DNA of 64,000 nucleotides from Streptomyces lucensis JCM 4490 (GCF_014650035.1 NZ_BMUE01000013.1:62001-126000), one strand, 5' to 3'. Counted from the stretch's first letter, positions 52,027 through 63,120 are shown. The notes: generated by a model from the sequence alone, not told the origin. Numbers and translations: made by a program.

Positions 52027-52785
52027 TCAGACCTCGGGCCGCAGCATCGGCGGATTGAGCAGGGTGGCGCCACCGGCCCGGAAGAGCTGGGCCGGCCTGC
52101 CGCCCTGGCGGGTGGTCGTACCCCCCGTCGGGACCAGGAACCCAGGGGTTCCGGTGACCTTGCGGTGGAAGTTGCGCGGATCGAGGGCCACGCCCCACAC
52201 CGCCTCGTACACCCGGCGCAGCTCTCCCACGGTGAACTCGGGCGGGCAGAACGCGGTGGCCAGCGACGAGTACTCGATCTTGGACCGGGCCCGCTCCACT
52301 CCGTCGGCGAGGATCCGGGCATGGTCGAACGCGAGCGGCGCCACGGGCTCCTCGTCCCGGCCGTAGCCCCCCTGCTGGAGCAGTTCGCCGACCGGCGCCC
52401 AGCGTGCGTTGCTGGCATCGCCACCGGCACGCGGTGCGGGCAGGTCGGGCGCGAGCGCGAGGTGCGCGACGCTGACCACGCGCATGCGCGGGTCACGCTC
52501 GGGGTCGCCGTAGGTGGCGAGCTGCTCCAGATGGGCTCCGTTGTCCTGGGCCGGGGCCGAGGGATCGTGTGCGCACAGCCCGGTCTCCTCCGCCAGCTCG
52601 CGCGCCGCCGCCTGGGTCAGGTCCTCGTCGGCCCGTACGAAACCGCCGGGCAGCGCCCAGCGCCCCTGGAAGGGAGGCTCGCCCCTGCGTACCGCGAGCG
52701 CGCACAGGGCATGGCGGCGCACGGTCAGCACGACCAGGTCCACGGTCACGGCGAAGGGCGGAAAGGCTGACGGGTCGTAGGGCAT
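52027..52785 (-). CDS. NUDIX hydrolase-fold transcriptional regulator (NrtR-like)
   Basis: A 252-residue protein. The NUDIX domain (residues 10-150) has GGFVRADEDLTQAAARELAEETGL, a nearly canonical NUDIX box, and a C-terminal winged-helix domain (EFTVGELRRVYEAVWG, DPRNFHRKV), the NrtR arrangement. NrtR proteins sense ADP-ribose and control NAD genes. The ATG at 52785 lacks a good ribosome binding site and the same frame stays open upstream to about 52926 (YRQEDDYDRG), so the true N-terminus may be longer. CGTC-AGGAA-GACG just upstream could be its own operator. Confidence 0.82.
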   Translation of the reverse strand: MPYDPSAFPPFAVTVDLVVLTVRRHALCALAVRRGEPPFQGRWALPGGFVRADEDLTQAAARELAEETGLCAHDPSAPAQDNGAHLEQLATYGDPERDPRMRVVSVAHLALAPDLPAPRAGGDASNARWAPVGELLQQGGYGRDEEPVAPLAFDHARILADGVERARSKIEYSSLATAFCPPEFTVGELRRVYEAVWGVALDPRNFHRKVTGTPGFLVPTGGTTTRQGGRPAQLFRAGGATLLNPPMLRPEV

Positions 52786-52928
52786 GCCGCGATCATAGTC
52801 GTCTTCCTGACGATAAACACTCCCTTCACCGGCCGCTTCACCGGTGGTTCCGCTTCCTTCCGGTATGCGGGTCGGCGCAGGCTCCCGTTCGTCCTCGCGG
52901 TCGCGCCCGTGGCCGCTGTGCTGGTCAT
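52746..52928 (-). CDS. Small ORF coupled to DUF4192, overlapping NUDIX gene start
   Basis: A 60-codon frame opens with ATG at 52928 in an ATGA overlap with the DUF4192 stop, behind an excellent ribosome binding site (GGAGAGGGGGG). It starts MTSTAATGATARTNG and ends inside the NUDIX gene in another frame. The product has no recognised motif. Either it is a real leader peptide that couples translation, or it is the NUDIX N-terminus put out of frame by one base near 52920. Confidence 0.4.
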   Translation of the reverse strand: MTSTAATGATARTNGSLRRPAYRKEAEPPVKRPVKGVFIVRKTTMIAACPTTRQPFRPSP

Positions 52929-54526
52929 GCGCCCCCCTCTCCTCCGTGGTGCCCGCCGGCATCCGGGGCGCCGCCGGTCCTGCCCGCGGTGCGGGTGCGC
53001 GGACGGCTCGCGCCCCGGCCGCCGGGGCGGGAGGGTTCGGCGGCCGGGGGCCGGGGATGCGAGCCGGCCGGTCGCCGCCACCCGTCCGCTGCCCGCCGGA
53101 CCGCGCGAGACCCGTCGCCGCCCTCCACGAACCGCACGCGACGCCGTCGGCGCACACCGGCCCCCGGGGCGGGGACCGCGCCCCGGGCGACGGCCCCGCG
53201 CACACCCGGTACGGACACCGCGACGCCCGGACCGTCCACCCCGTCAGGAGCCGGCCCGGGTCCGGCGGCCGCCGGACCGCCCGCCCCGGCCGTGTCCGGC
53301 TCCGTCGCCGGACCCGCGGGCGTGGCGCTCTCGGCCCGGGTCCGTCCTGAGCCTTCCGTGCGCAGGCAGCGGCGGACCGACTCCGGGTCGAGGCCCTCGT
53401 TGCAGGCCTGGTGCAGCAGCCTGGCGAAGAGGTAGTCGGGGTCCGCCGCCAGCGCCATGGCCAGCGCCTCACGGGCTTCCAGATCGTCGCCCGTGGACCA
53501 GGCGACCCAGCCGGCCAGGGTCAGCGGGGCGGCGGCGTGCTCGCCGTAGGGTCCGACGCAGCGGCGGGCCAGGGCTCGCCAGAGCCGCAGTGCCGGGGCG
53601 GCTTCCTCTCCCTCCATCCACGCGGCCGCCCGGTCGCGGGTGGTGCGGTCCTGGAGTCCGAGGATGAGCGTCGCCGCCTCGTGGTGGCCGAGGAGGTCGT
53701 CGTCACGCAGGTCCGCCGGGTGGGTGCCGGACACGGGCGCGGCGGCGGCGAAGCGCCGGATGATCCGCTCGGCGAGGTCGAGGGTCTCCTCCGCGACCTC
53801 CACCCGGGCCGACCCGTCCACGAGGCGGGGGACCAGGGCCATGCCGGCCTCGTCGAGCGCGGTCTCCTGCTCCGCTGCCGCGGTCGTCTCCCAGGGCCGC
53901 AGCCTCGCGCGCAGCTCCTTGAGCGTCCCGCGGACCTGGATTCCGGCATAGGTGGCCGCGGCGGCCAGCACGGAGGTGCCGGGAACGCCCATCGGTGTGC
54001 CCTCGTCGGGGCAGCAGGCCTCGACAGGGCAGCAGTAGCTCCAGAAACGGCCGCCGGAGACGCACAGGGCCTCGATGACGGGCACGTCGAGGTCGCCGCA
54101 GGCGACGCGGAGCCGGTGGGCCAGCCCTTCGAGTCGCCGCTTGACGTCCCGGCCGGACTCCCCGGGCGCCGGCTCCTGGCAGACGTAGGCCACCATCTGT
54201 TCGGGCCGGGCGCCGCGCCGCTCGCTGCCGGTCACGAGCCCGCGGGCCAGTTGCCGTGCGGCCGCCTCCCAGTCCTCCTCGCTCGCCGGGATGCCGAGCC
54301 GGGCCCGGCCGCCGAACCTGCCCTGCCCCTCGCGGTCGTGGAGTGCGACCAGCACCATGCTGTCCTCCGGGCGGTAGCCGAGCAGATAGGGCAGGGCGTC
54401 GGCCAGCTCGGCCGCGGTGCGCAGGGTGACCTGCGTCTCCTGGGGGCGCGCTCCGGCCGCCGGCGGCTCCTCCCCCGGGATGCCGCCGCCTTCGAAGGGT
54501 CCGGTCGTTTCGCTGTGGTTCGTCAT
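52925..54526 (-). CDS. DUF4192 family protein
   Basis: A 533-residue conserved actinobacterial protein. The DUF4192 domain (about residues 30-400) starts VTLRTAAELADALPYLLGYRPEDSMVLVAL. The C-terminal 110 residues are Gly/Pro/Arg/Ala-rich and probably disordered. A cysteine-rich stretch, YCCPVEACCPDEG, could bind a metal. The ATG at 54526 is the conserved start although its ribosome binding site is poor. Its stop is overlapped by a downstream ATG (ATGA), tying it to the NUDIX gene region. Role unknown. Confidence 0.85.
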   Translation of the reverse strand: MTNHSETTGPFEGGGIPGEEPPAAGARPQETQVTLRTAAELADALPYLLGYRPEDSMVLVALHDREGQGRFGGRARLGIPASEEDWEAAARQLARGLVTGSERRGARPEQMVAYVCQEPAPGESGRDVKRRLEGLAHRLRVACGDLDVPVIEALCVSGGRFWSYCCPVEACCPDEGTPMGVPGTSVLAAAATYAGIQVRGTLKELRARLRPWETTAAAEQETALDEAGMALVPRLVDGSARVEVAEETLDLAERIIRRFAAAAPVSGTHPADLRDDDLLGHHEAATLILGLQDRTTRDRAAAWMEGEEAAPALRLWRALARRCVGPYGEHAAAPLTLAGWVAWSTGDDLEAREALAMALAADPDYLFARLLHQACNEGLDPESVRRCLRTEGSGRTRAESATPAGPATEPDTAGAGGPAAAGPGPAPDGVDGPGVAVSVPGVRGAVARGAVPAPGAGVRRRRRVRFVEGGDGSRAVRRAADGWRRPAGSHPRPPAAEPSRPGGRGASRPRTRTAGRTGGAPDAGGHHGGEGGA

Positions 54527-54642
54527 GCACCGACGATCTCGCGAATCCGGCGATTGCGGTTGAGCCTGTGGATAAGTCGCATCAGGGACACGACAACACA
54601 AAGGGTGCGACGTCGACGGGCCGTCCCAGCGGGCCGGGCGGC

Positions 54643-56793
<2,151 letters not shown>

Positions 56794-57125
56794 GTCGTCC
56801 ATGCCTCCATGCAACCCGATGGCGCCGACAATCAGCCACCTCACTCACGGTGACGGCATGCTTCCCGTGACCGTGCGTGGTCGCCGGCGTGACGTGATCG
56901 GGCGGCCGCAGGCGTCAGCGGCCACCCCTGTGGGTAGGGATATAAACCCCGCACCGCCAGATAACCGGCGGTGGGACCAATTGCTCGTTGCCGCAACCCA
57001 GTTCGACAGGAACAATTGAGATCCGCTCCCCGCACGGTCCGTGATCCGGTAGGGCTTCGCTGCGGTGCGCGCTCCCCCGAACCCGACCTCGCCCGCAGTG
57101 TGGGCGCGTAGCCGAAGGGAGGAAC
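56794..57125. promoter_or_regulatory. Divergent promoter region (recQ-like / hypothetical gene)
   Basis: A 332-bp gap with GATATAAA (56939-56946) and an inverted repeat CACCGCC-N8-GGCGGTG (56952-56973). Both are plausible promoter elements for the rightward gene, which has GGGAGG 4-9 nt before its GTG. No gene is seen. Confidence 0.4.
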
Positions 57126-57746
57126 GTGACCTTCGGATTCGCCTCGTCCTCGGCGGCCTCGTTGTCGACGTCCACATCCGCCGCCTCCGCCAGTCGTCTG
57201 CTCGAGCCGGCGGAGTGGGCCGCCGCCGGAATCCCCCTGCTGCGCAACCCCCGTGAGGTCGTCAGCGGGCTGCACGCCCGTCATCATCCGCAGCCGTCCA
57301 CGGTGGTCGTGGCCGTCCTCGATCCGGACGAGCGGCTGTGTGCCAGCGCCTCGTTCACGCGGCGTGCCGCGCCTGCCGACGGGTGGATGTTCCGCAACGC
57401 GCTCCTGTCGCAGCTGCGCCGGGTGATTCCGCACGACCTGCGCCGGCGTACGCCCGTGCGTACGGCCGTCCTGCTCTACTGCCGTGAGGGCGACGCGCGT
57501 TGGACGGAGGAGGACGGCGCCTGGATGTGGGGGCTGCGTGACGCCTGCACGCTGCACGGGCTGCGGTGCGGGGCGTACATCACGCTGACGCACGAGGGCT
57601 GGCAGGTGCTCGGTGAGGGACGCGGCGGACGCCGGCCCAGCGCGCACTCCTCGCCGGAGCCTCTTGTCACGGCGGAGGCTCCGCCGCTTCCGCCGCGCAC
57701 CGGGGGGCCGGTGTCGGAGGTTCTGCGGCGGGCGGCGGCTCGCTGA
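57126..57746 (+). CDS. Conserved hypothetical protein
   Basis: A 206-residue protein starting at GTG 57126 (GGGAGG upstream). A Ser/Ala-rich N-terminus is followed by a globular part (about residues 30-165: VVVAVLDPDERLCASASFT, RNALLSQLRRVIPHDL, VLLYCREGDARWTEEDGAWM, DACTLHGLRCGAYITLT). A Pro-rich tail follows. There are four cysteines but no clear metal site, and no signal or membrane segment. Related genes occur beside recQ in other streptomycetes. Function unknown. Confidence 0.75.
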   Translation: MTFGFASSSAASLSTSTSAASASRLLEPAEWAAAGIPLLRNPREVVSGLHARHHPQPSTVVVAVLDPDERLCASASFTRRAAPADGWMFRNALLSQLRRVIPHDLRRRTPVRTAVLLYCREGDARWTEEDGAWMWGLRDACTLHGLRCGAYITLTHEGWQVLGEGRGGRRPSAHSSPEPLVTAEAPPLPPRTGGPVSEVLRRAAAR

Positions 57747-57778
57747 ACGGGGCGGTGCGGTGGCTGGGGTGGCTGGTT

Positions 57779-58262
57779 GCGCAGTTCCCCGCGCCCCTGG
57801 GGGTGGTTCGGTGCGTTCGTCGCCGCGGGCTTCGGAGTGGCTGAGCGCGCAGTTCCCCGCGCCCCTGGGAGGGGCTGAGCTCGCAGGTTTCCGCGCCCCT
57901 GGGGGTGGTTCGGTTGGGGGTGGTTCGGTGCGTTCGTCGCCGCGGGCTTCGGAGTGGTCGAGCGCGCAGTTCCCCGCGCCCCTAAGGAGGGGCTGAGCTC
58001 GCAGGTTTCCGCGCCCCTGGGGGTGGTTCGGGTGGGGGTGGTTCGGTGCGTTCGTCGCCGCGGGCTTCGGGGTGGTCGAGCGCGCAGTTCCCCGCGCCCC
58101 TGGGAGGGGCTGAGCTCGCAGGTTTCCGCGCCCCTGGGGGTGGTTCGGTTGGGGGTGGTTCGGTGCGTTCGTCGCCGCGGGCTTCGGAGTGGCTGAGCGC
58201 GCAGTTCCCCGCGCCCCTGGGAGGGGCTGAGCTCGCAGGTTTCCGCGCCCCCCGGGGGGCTG
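57779..58262. repeat. Tandem array of about 117-bp GC-rich hairpin repeats
   Basis: The motif GCGCAGTTCCCCGCGCCCCT recurs at 57779, 57847, 57964, 58082 and 58199 (spacings 68, 117, 118, 117). The three middle units are nearly identical over about 117 bp. The first lacks an internal 49 bp between two CGCGCCCCTGGG copies, and the last is cut short. Each complete unit carries a hairpin GCCCCT-loop-AGGGGC; in one unit the loop changes from GGG to AAGG while the stem is kept. It fills the gap between two convergent genes. The core motif is a known abundant intergenic element of Streptomyces; the array form is unusual. Confidence 0.85.
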
Positions 58263-58285
58263 AGCGGGTTTTCGGGGTTCGGGGT

Positions 58286-58333
58286 GGCCGCCCCTCGGGT
58301 GGGGGCGGCCGTTGGCGTTCGGGCATGCCCGAA
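58286..58333 (-). terminator. Possible terminator hairpins
   Basis: GGCCGCCCC (58286-58294) pairs with GGGGCGGCC (58302-58310) across a 7-nt loop, and a perfect 16-bp palindrome TTCGGGCATGCCCGAA (58318-58333) follows. They lie just past the stop of the leftward gene at 58388. Confidence 0.5.
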
Positions 58334-58387
58334 GCCGCACCGTGCCGGCTCCTGCGTCACCCCGGCGCCCCAGGCGCCGGGCGCGGT

Positions 58388-59044
58388 TCAGACGACGGCG
58401 CCCAGCACCGCGTTGATCTGCTGCGGGTCGCCGCAGACGATCAGCAGCGCACCGGCCCGGGTGTGGGCCAGCGGAAGGACGGAGGCAGCGGCGGAGGCGT
58501 CGCCCCCGTTGACGGCCACGACGACCACGGGACGGGACGCCGCCCGCGCGGCGACGGAGGCGTCCGCGTAGAAGACGTCGTCACGGGCGTCTTGCTGCGC
58601 CCAGTAGGAGGCTTCGCCGAAGCTCAACTCGTGCTCGGCCCACGGGTGCTGGGCACCGGTGGTGAGCACGAGCACGTCGCCGGGGACACGGCCGGAGTCC
58701 AGGAGCAGGTCCACCGCCTCGTCGGCGGCGTCGAGCGCGCCCTCGGCCGTGGCCGGGATCAGCTGGACCTGAGGACTGGCCGCGGTCGCGGCGGGAGCGG
58801 CCGGGCCGGACGGGCCTGGCTTGGCCGGAACCACGTCGCGCGGCGTGCGCTGCACCGGCGGCGCCGGCCGCACGGGGCCGGGACGACCGGGGCGGGGCGG
58901 AGCCGCGGGACGGGGGCCGGGTACGGGGCGAGGGGTCGGCGCGGTGCGGCCGCTGGCCGCCGGGGTGGCGCGGGGACCCTGGGCACTCTCGTGAATCTGA
59001 GGCTCCTCGGGTATGAGAGGCATGAGCTGATTTTTATCAAACAT
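58388..59044 (-). CDS. Hypothetical protein with Pro-rich N-terminus
   Basis: About 218 residues. Residues 1-95 are Pro/Arg/Ala-rich and probably disordered, opening MPLIPEEPQIHESAQ after a short leader. The C-terminal domain (about 100-218) alternates strands and helices (DVLVLTTGAQHPW, RPVVVVAVNGGDAS, GALLIVCGDPQQINAVLG), suggesting an alpha/beta nucleotide-like fold. No catalytic motif is clear. ATGs at 59044 and 59023 are both possible and neither has a ribosome binding site. It lies 47 bp after rnhB on the same strand, likely cotranscribed. Confidence 0.7.
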   Translation of the reverse strand: MFDKNQLMPLIPEEPQIHESAQGPRATPAASGRTAPTPRPVPGPRPAAPPRPGRPGPVRPAPPVQRTPRDVVPAKPGPSGPAAPAATAASPQVQLIPATAEGALDAADEAVDLLLDSGRVPGDVLVLTTGAQHPWAEHELSFGEASYWAQQDARDDVFYADASVAARAASRPVVVVAVNGGDASAAASVLPLAHTRAGALLIVCGDPQQINAVLGAVV

Positions 59045-59091
59045 TGATGCGGTACGGATGACCGGGTGGCACATCAGTGCGATCGGAACCG

Positions 59092-59793
59092 TCAGAAATC
59101 GAAGCCGAGCTGACCCTCGATCTCCGGAACGCTTCCGTCCGCCCAGCTGCGGACCTTCTTGAGGTGCCGCCACTGGGGCAGCGAATCAAGATACGCCCAC
59201 GACAGGCGGTGGTACGGGGTGGGGCCCCGCTCCGCCAGTGCGGCCTTGTGCACGGGTGACGGATACCCGGCGTTGTCCGCGAATCCGAAGTCTGCATGGT
59301 CGATACCCAGTTCGGCCATCATATTGTCGCGCTGCACCTTGGCGATCACCGAAGCCGCCGCGACGGCCACGCAGGAACGGTCGCCCTTGATCACCGTGCG
59401 CACCCGCCAAGGGGCGCCGAGATAGTCATGCTTCCCGTCGAGGATGACGACCTCGGGACGGACCGGCAGGGCGTCCAGGGCGCGGCCGGCGGCGAGCCGC
59501 AGCGCGGCCGTCATCCCCAGGTCGTCGATCTCCTCGGGCGAAGCGTGCCCCAGGGCGTAGGACGTCACCCATGTACGGAGGATCTCGGCCAGTTCCGTAC
59601 GCCGCCTGACGGTCAGCAACTTGGAGTCGGTCAGGCCCTCGGGCGGACGGCGGAGTCCGGTGACCGCCGCGCAGACGGTGACGGGCCCGGCCCAGGCGCC
59701 GCGCCCCACCTCGTCCACACCGGCGATGACCCTGGCTCCGGTCGTGGCGCGCAGTGAGCGCTCGACGGTGTGGGTAGGCGGTTCGTACGGCAT
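59092..59793 (-). CDS. rnhB: Ribonuclease HII
   Basis: A 233-residue RNase H2-type enzyme that removes ribonucleotides and RNA primers from RNA/DNA hybrids. The active-site DEVGRG motif (Asp27, Glu28), VILDGKHDYL (third acidic residue) and SVIAKVQRD region are all present. The ATG at 59793 has AAGGG 5 nt upstream. It is normal in length. The downstream hypothetical gene is probably in the same transcript. Confidence 0.95.
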   Translation of the reverse strand: MPYEPPTHTVERSLRATTGARVIAGVDEVGRGAWAGPVTVCAAVTGLRRPPEGLTDSKLLTVRRRTELAEILRTWVTSYALGHASPEEIDDLGMTAALRLAAGRALDALPVRPEVVILDGKHDYLGAPWRVRTVIKGDRSCVAVAAASVIAKVQRDNMMAELGIDHADFGFADNAGYPSPVHKAALAERGPTPYHRLSWAYLDSLPQWRHLKKVRSWADGSVPEIEGQLGFDF

Positions 59794-60023
59794 GGCGCCC
59801 TTAGCGTACGCCGCCTGGATCGTCGCGCGACACCCCGGCCACCCCCTTCGCTCACGCACACCTCCGACCGGGGCGGCGGCATGGCCGGGAGGGCGCCGCG
59901 GGCCTGGGGCACGGGCAGCTTTCGGACACGCGTCCGGCTCGCCCCGAGAGGCCCGGAGCGCGACGTTCCGATTGCTCACGGTCGCATTCGTGAAGCATCG
60001 GGAAGCCTCGCGCACAGCACCGG

Positions 60024-60941
60024 TCAGAGTTCGGTGGGCACCCAGTCCGGCAGTGCCTCCGTGCGCGCCACCCAGTCCACGGGCGGCGCCCCCGCCCTGC
60101 CGGCGCCGAGCACCCCGCCCATGATCGCGCAGGTCGTGTCCACGTCCCCGCCCGCCTGGGCGGTCGTCCAGAACGCCATCCCGAAGTCGCCGAGGCTGCG
60201 CGCGGCGGACCAGAGGGCGAAGGGGACGGTGTCGTGGGCGGTCGTACGCCGCCCGCACCCCAGCACGGCCGCGACGGTGGCCGCGTCGCCGTAGTCGAGC
60301 ATGTCCCGGGCACGGCGCAGGCCCTGGCCGACCGCGCTCTTCGGCACCAGGGCGATGACACCGTCGAGGAGGGCCTCGGGGCCGGGCGGTCCGTCCGGCG
60401 AGCCGGCCAGCGCTGCGGCCGCGGCGACGGCCATGGCCCCGACCACGGCCTCCCGGTGCTGGTGCGTCGGGTAGGCCGAGATCTCGGCTTGGTGGGTCGC
60501 CTGCTCCGGGTCGTCCGCGTACCAGGCGCCCAGGGGGGCGATCCGCATCGCCGCGCCGTTCCCCCAGGACCCCTGTCCGTTGAAGAGCCCGGCGGCCAGC
60601 TCGCGCCAGTCCCCGCCCTCCCGGACGAGCCGCAGCAGACGGTTGACCGCGGGACCGTACCCCCGGTCGAAGTCGTGGTGCTCGGCGAAGGAGCGGGCCA
60701 GCGCGTCCTGGTCGACGCGCCGGTGCGCGGCGAGCACGGCGACGACGGAGCAGGCCATCTCGGTGTCGTCCGTCCACTGCCAGGTGCCCGCGGGCACCTC
60801 GCGTCGCTTCAGCAGGGGGTAGTTCGCCGGGACGAAGTACTGGGAGCCCAGGGCGTCCCCCACGGCCAGTCCACGCAGGCTGGCCAGGGCGCGCTCCAGG
60901 CGTCCGGGGGAGGATGCGGGGGCGGAGGAGTCAGCGGTCAT
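60024..60941 (-). CDS. ADP-ribosylglycohydrolase (DraG/ARH family)
   Basis: A 305-residue all-helical enzyme expected to remove ADP-ribose from proteins or small molecules. Di-metal ligands: TDDTEM (residues 57-62) near the N-terminus and GGDVDTTCAIMGGV near the C-terminus. It lies 12 bp downstream of the histidine phosphatase gene on the same strand, suggesting an operon. Target unknown. Confidence 0.9.
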   Translation of the reverse strand: MTADSSAPASSPGRLERALASLRGLAVGDALGSQYFVPANYPLLKRREVPAGTWQWTDDTEMACSVVAVLAAHRRVDQDALARSFAEHHDFDRGYGPAVNRLLRLVREGGDWRELAAGLFNGQGSWGNGAAMRIAPLGAWYADDPEQATHQAEISAYPTHQHREAVVGAMAVAAAAALAGSPDGPPGPEALLDGVIALVPKSAVGQGLRRARDMLDYGDAATVAAVLGCGRRTTAHDTVPFALWSAARSLGDFGMAFWTTAQAGGDVDTTCAIMGGVLGAGRAGAPPVDWVARTEALPDWVPTEL

Positions 60942-60953
60942 CGCGCAGCCACT

Positions 60954-61613
60954 CTATCCGGTGACCCAGTACGGCACCGGTTCCCGCCAGCGGTCGAAGG
61001 GCCGGTCGAGTGTGTACTTGCCGTTCTCCCCCAGGACGAGCATCCGCATCTCGGCGTTCCCGGGGTTGGACAGGGACTCGAATTCCGCGACCGTCCAGTG
61101 GAACCAGCGCATGCAGAACAGCCGCATCGCGAGGCCGTGTGTCACCAGCAGCACGTTCGGCGGATGGTCCGGCGCCTCGAAGCTGCGGAAGAGGCTCTCC
61201 AGGAAGCCGCCGACCCGGTCGTACACGTCGGCGCCGGACTCGCCCTGCGGGAACCGGAAGAAGAAGTGGCCGTAGGCGTCGCGGTACGCCTTCTGCAGGC
61301 GCACGTCGTCGCGGTCCTGCCAGTTGCCCCAGTCCTGCTCGCGCAGCCGGGGCTCCTCGCGCACCCGTATGAGACCGGGGTCGAGCCGGAAGGCGTCGAG
61401 CGTCTCGTGCGTGCGGCGGTACGGGGAGACGTACACGCTCACGCGCTCCCGTCCGAACACCTCCCGGAGTGTCCTGCCGGTCTCCTCCGCCTGCCGCCGG
61501 CCGCGCTCGGTCAGCGCGAGGGCGTGGTCGGGTTCGCGTTCGTACACGGAGTCGTCGATGTTCCCGGTCGACTCCCCATGCCGGACAAGGACGATGCGCC
61601 GTGGTCGTGCCAT
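60954..61613 (-). CDS. Histidine phosphatase (phosphoglycerate mutase-like)
   Basis: A 219-residue protein with the RHGES catalytic motif (His12), a second Arg in SPYRRTHETL, and the conserved late His in LLVTHGLAMRLF. Members are phosphatases of sugars, nucleotides or peptides; the length rules out a full phosphoglycerate mutase. The ATG at 61613 is conserved. It sits upstream of the ADP-ribosylglycohydrolase and probably shares its transcript. Confidence 0.9.
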   Translation of the reverse strand: MARPRRIVLVRHGESTGNIDDSVYEREPDHALALTERGRRQAEETGRTLREVFGRERVSVYVSPYRRTHETLDAFRLDPGLIRVREEPRLREQDWGNWQDRDDVRLQKAYRDAYGHFFFRFPQGESGADVYDRVGGFLESLFRSFEAPDHPPNVLLVTHGLAMRLFCMRWFHWTVAEFESLSNPGNAEMRMLVLGENGKYTLDRPFDRWREPVPYWVTG

Positions 61614-61700
61614 GCCGAAACCCTAGATCGAGCGAGCGGCCGCCGAGCACACGTAGGGGCCCCATACGGCGTAGATCACAGAAAAACCCGTCCGCCGGAC

Positions 61701-62306
61701 TCACACCGTCCAGGTCGGCTCCAGGTCCACGATGTCCCCCGAGAGGGCCGCGACGTCCGCTTCCGTCTGGGCGCGCAGGGCGAGGCGTTCCACCCGCTCG
61801 GTGCGGTACTTGCCGTGCTCGGCCGCCGACCGCCACATCGACAGGATGAGGAACTCCTGCTCGGGCGCCTCGGCGAACATGCCGCGGATCATCCCCGGTG
61901 AACCGGCCATCGCGGGGTTCCAGACCTTCTCCTGCATGAGCGTGAAGTGCTCCACGCGTTCCTCGTGCACCCGGCACCGGGCCACCCGGATCAGGTCGGC
62001 GTCGGTGAACCGCGGCTCGAAGCCCGTCTTCACGTCGAAGCGGTACTCGAAGAGTCTGGCCTGGCCGTCGTTGAACGTGCCGGACTGGGCGGCGGCCAGG
62101 CGGTCGTGGGAGCGGGCCATGAAGGAGTCGTAGAAGGCACGGCTCTCCCAGAAGGCGAAGATGTGCGCCACTCCCTGCCGCTGCCGGCTCCAGCCTCCGC
62201 CCTGTCCCCGAAACCCCGGCTCCCCCAGAAGCCCCGCCCATTTCCGCTGTCCCCGCTCGAATCCCCGGCGGTCCACCACGGTGCAGCGAATCCACTTGAC
62301 CAGCAC
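61701..62306 (-). CDS. DUF4937 / YdbC family protein
   Basis: About 201 residues starting VLVKWIRCTVVDRRGFERGQ (GTG at 62306). The family shows a two-part dimeric alpha/beta-barrel-like fold with conserved WSR and FAFWESRAFYDSFM segments and a second half EEFLILSMW. Such folds often bind small ligands, but no activity is established. Ribosome binding is weak. Divergent from the TerD-like gene. Confidence 0.8.
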   Translation of the reverse strand: MLVKWIRCTVVDRRGFERGQRKWAGLLGEPGFRGQGGGWSRQRQGVAHIFAFWESRAFYDSFMARSHDRLAAAQSGTFNDGQARLFEYRFDVKTGFEPRFTDADLIRVARCRVHEERVEHFTLMQEKVWNPAMAGSPGMIRGMFAEAPEQEFLILSMWRSAAEHGKYRTERVERLALRAQTEADVAALSGDIVDLEPTWTV

Positions 62307-62457
62307 CGCGCCATCGTAAGGCCAGCGGGCGTGGCGCCGGTCACGCTCGGAGCGGATCGCCCGCGCACGCGCCCCCTCGCTCATGGCACGATGAACAAGC
62401 GGCCCTGTACAGGGGGCAGTTGGCAGACAGTGATCTTCAAGGGGGTGGCGAGGCCCG

Positions 62458-62991
62458 GTGGCTGGCTTCAGCAAGGGAATCCGCAAGGTCGAGGTCGCGC
62501 TCAAGTGGGACCCCAGTCCGGCGGGCCGACCGCCCACGGATCTGGACATCGTCGCCGCGCCGTTCGAGTCCGGCGACCCGTACGGTGCTCCGGCCTACCT
62601 GGTGCACTTCGACAGCCGCTCCCCGGACGGCACGATCTTCCTCAACCGGGACAGCAAGGACGGCAAGGGCTTCGGCTGGGACGAGGTCATGACGCTGGAG
62701 CTGGACCGGCTCGACGGCCGGTACGCGCGCGTGGTGGTCGGTGTGGTCATCCAGCAGGGAACCGGGCGTCAGGACTTCGCCAACGTGCTCAATCCGGGCA
62801 TGCGGATCCGGGAGGGCTACACCGTGCTCGCCGAGGACGACTTCACCGAGGTCGCCGAGGCCACGGCGGCCACGATCGGCGAGTTCCACCGGGACGACTC
62901 CGGCGGGTGGACGTTCCATGCCGGGGTCCACGGCTTCGACGAGGACCCGGCGTCCTTTCCCCGGGTCATGGGCAGCAGGCGCCTGTCCTGA
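62458..62991 (+). CDS. TerD-family protein (TerD/TerE/CABP-like)
   Basis: A 177-residue calcium-binding stress protein of the tellurite-resistance family. VALKWDPSPAGRPPTDLDIVAA and LNRDSKDGKGFGWDEVM contain the Asp-rich calcium-binding motifs. The GTG at 62458 has GGGGGTGGCGAGG upstream. It stands alone, without other ter genes. Streptomyces have many paralogues linked to stress and development; its specific role is unknown. Confidence 0.88.
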   Translation: MAGFSKGIRKVEVALKWDPSPAGRPPTDLDIVAAPFESGDPYGAPAYLVHFDSRSPDGTIFLNRDSKDGKGFGWDEVMTLELDRLDGRYARVVVGVVIQQGTGRQDFANVLNPGMRIREGYTVLAEDDFTEVAEATAATIGEFHRDDSGGWTFHAGVHGFDEDPASFPRVMGSRRLS

Positions 62992-63120
62992 AGGTCAGCC
63001 GGTGTAGCGGGCCGCGATCGTGAGCGTGCGGGCCGGCTCCTCCTCGACGGCCCGGCGGCGGGTGGGCGCGGCGGCTCGTCCGTGTCGCGCCTGCTCAGGG
63101 CGGTTCGTCGACAGATACGG

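Noticed and set aside
57779..58262. Repeat array considered as CRISPR
   Set aside because: Units are 117 bp, contiguous and nearly identical with no unique spacers, and no cas genes are present.
57779..58326. Repetitive open frames on both strands through the repeat array
   Set aside because: They exist only because the GC-rich repeat is about 117 bp (39 codons) long; no start signals or domain content.
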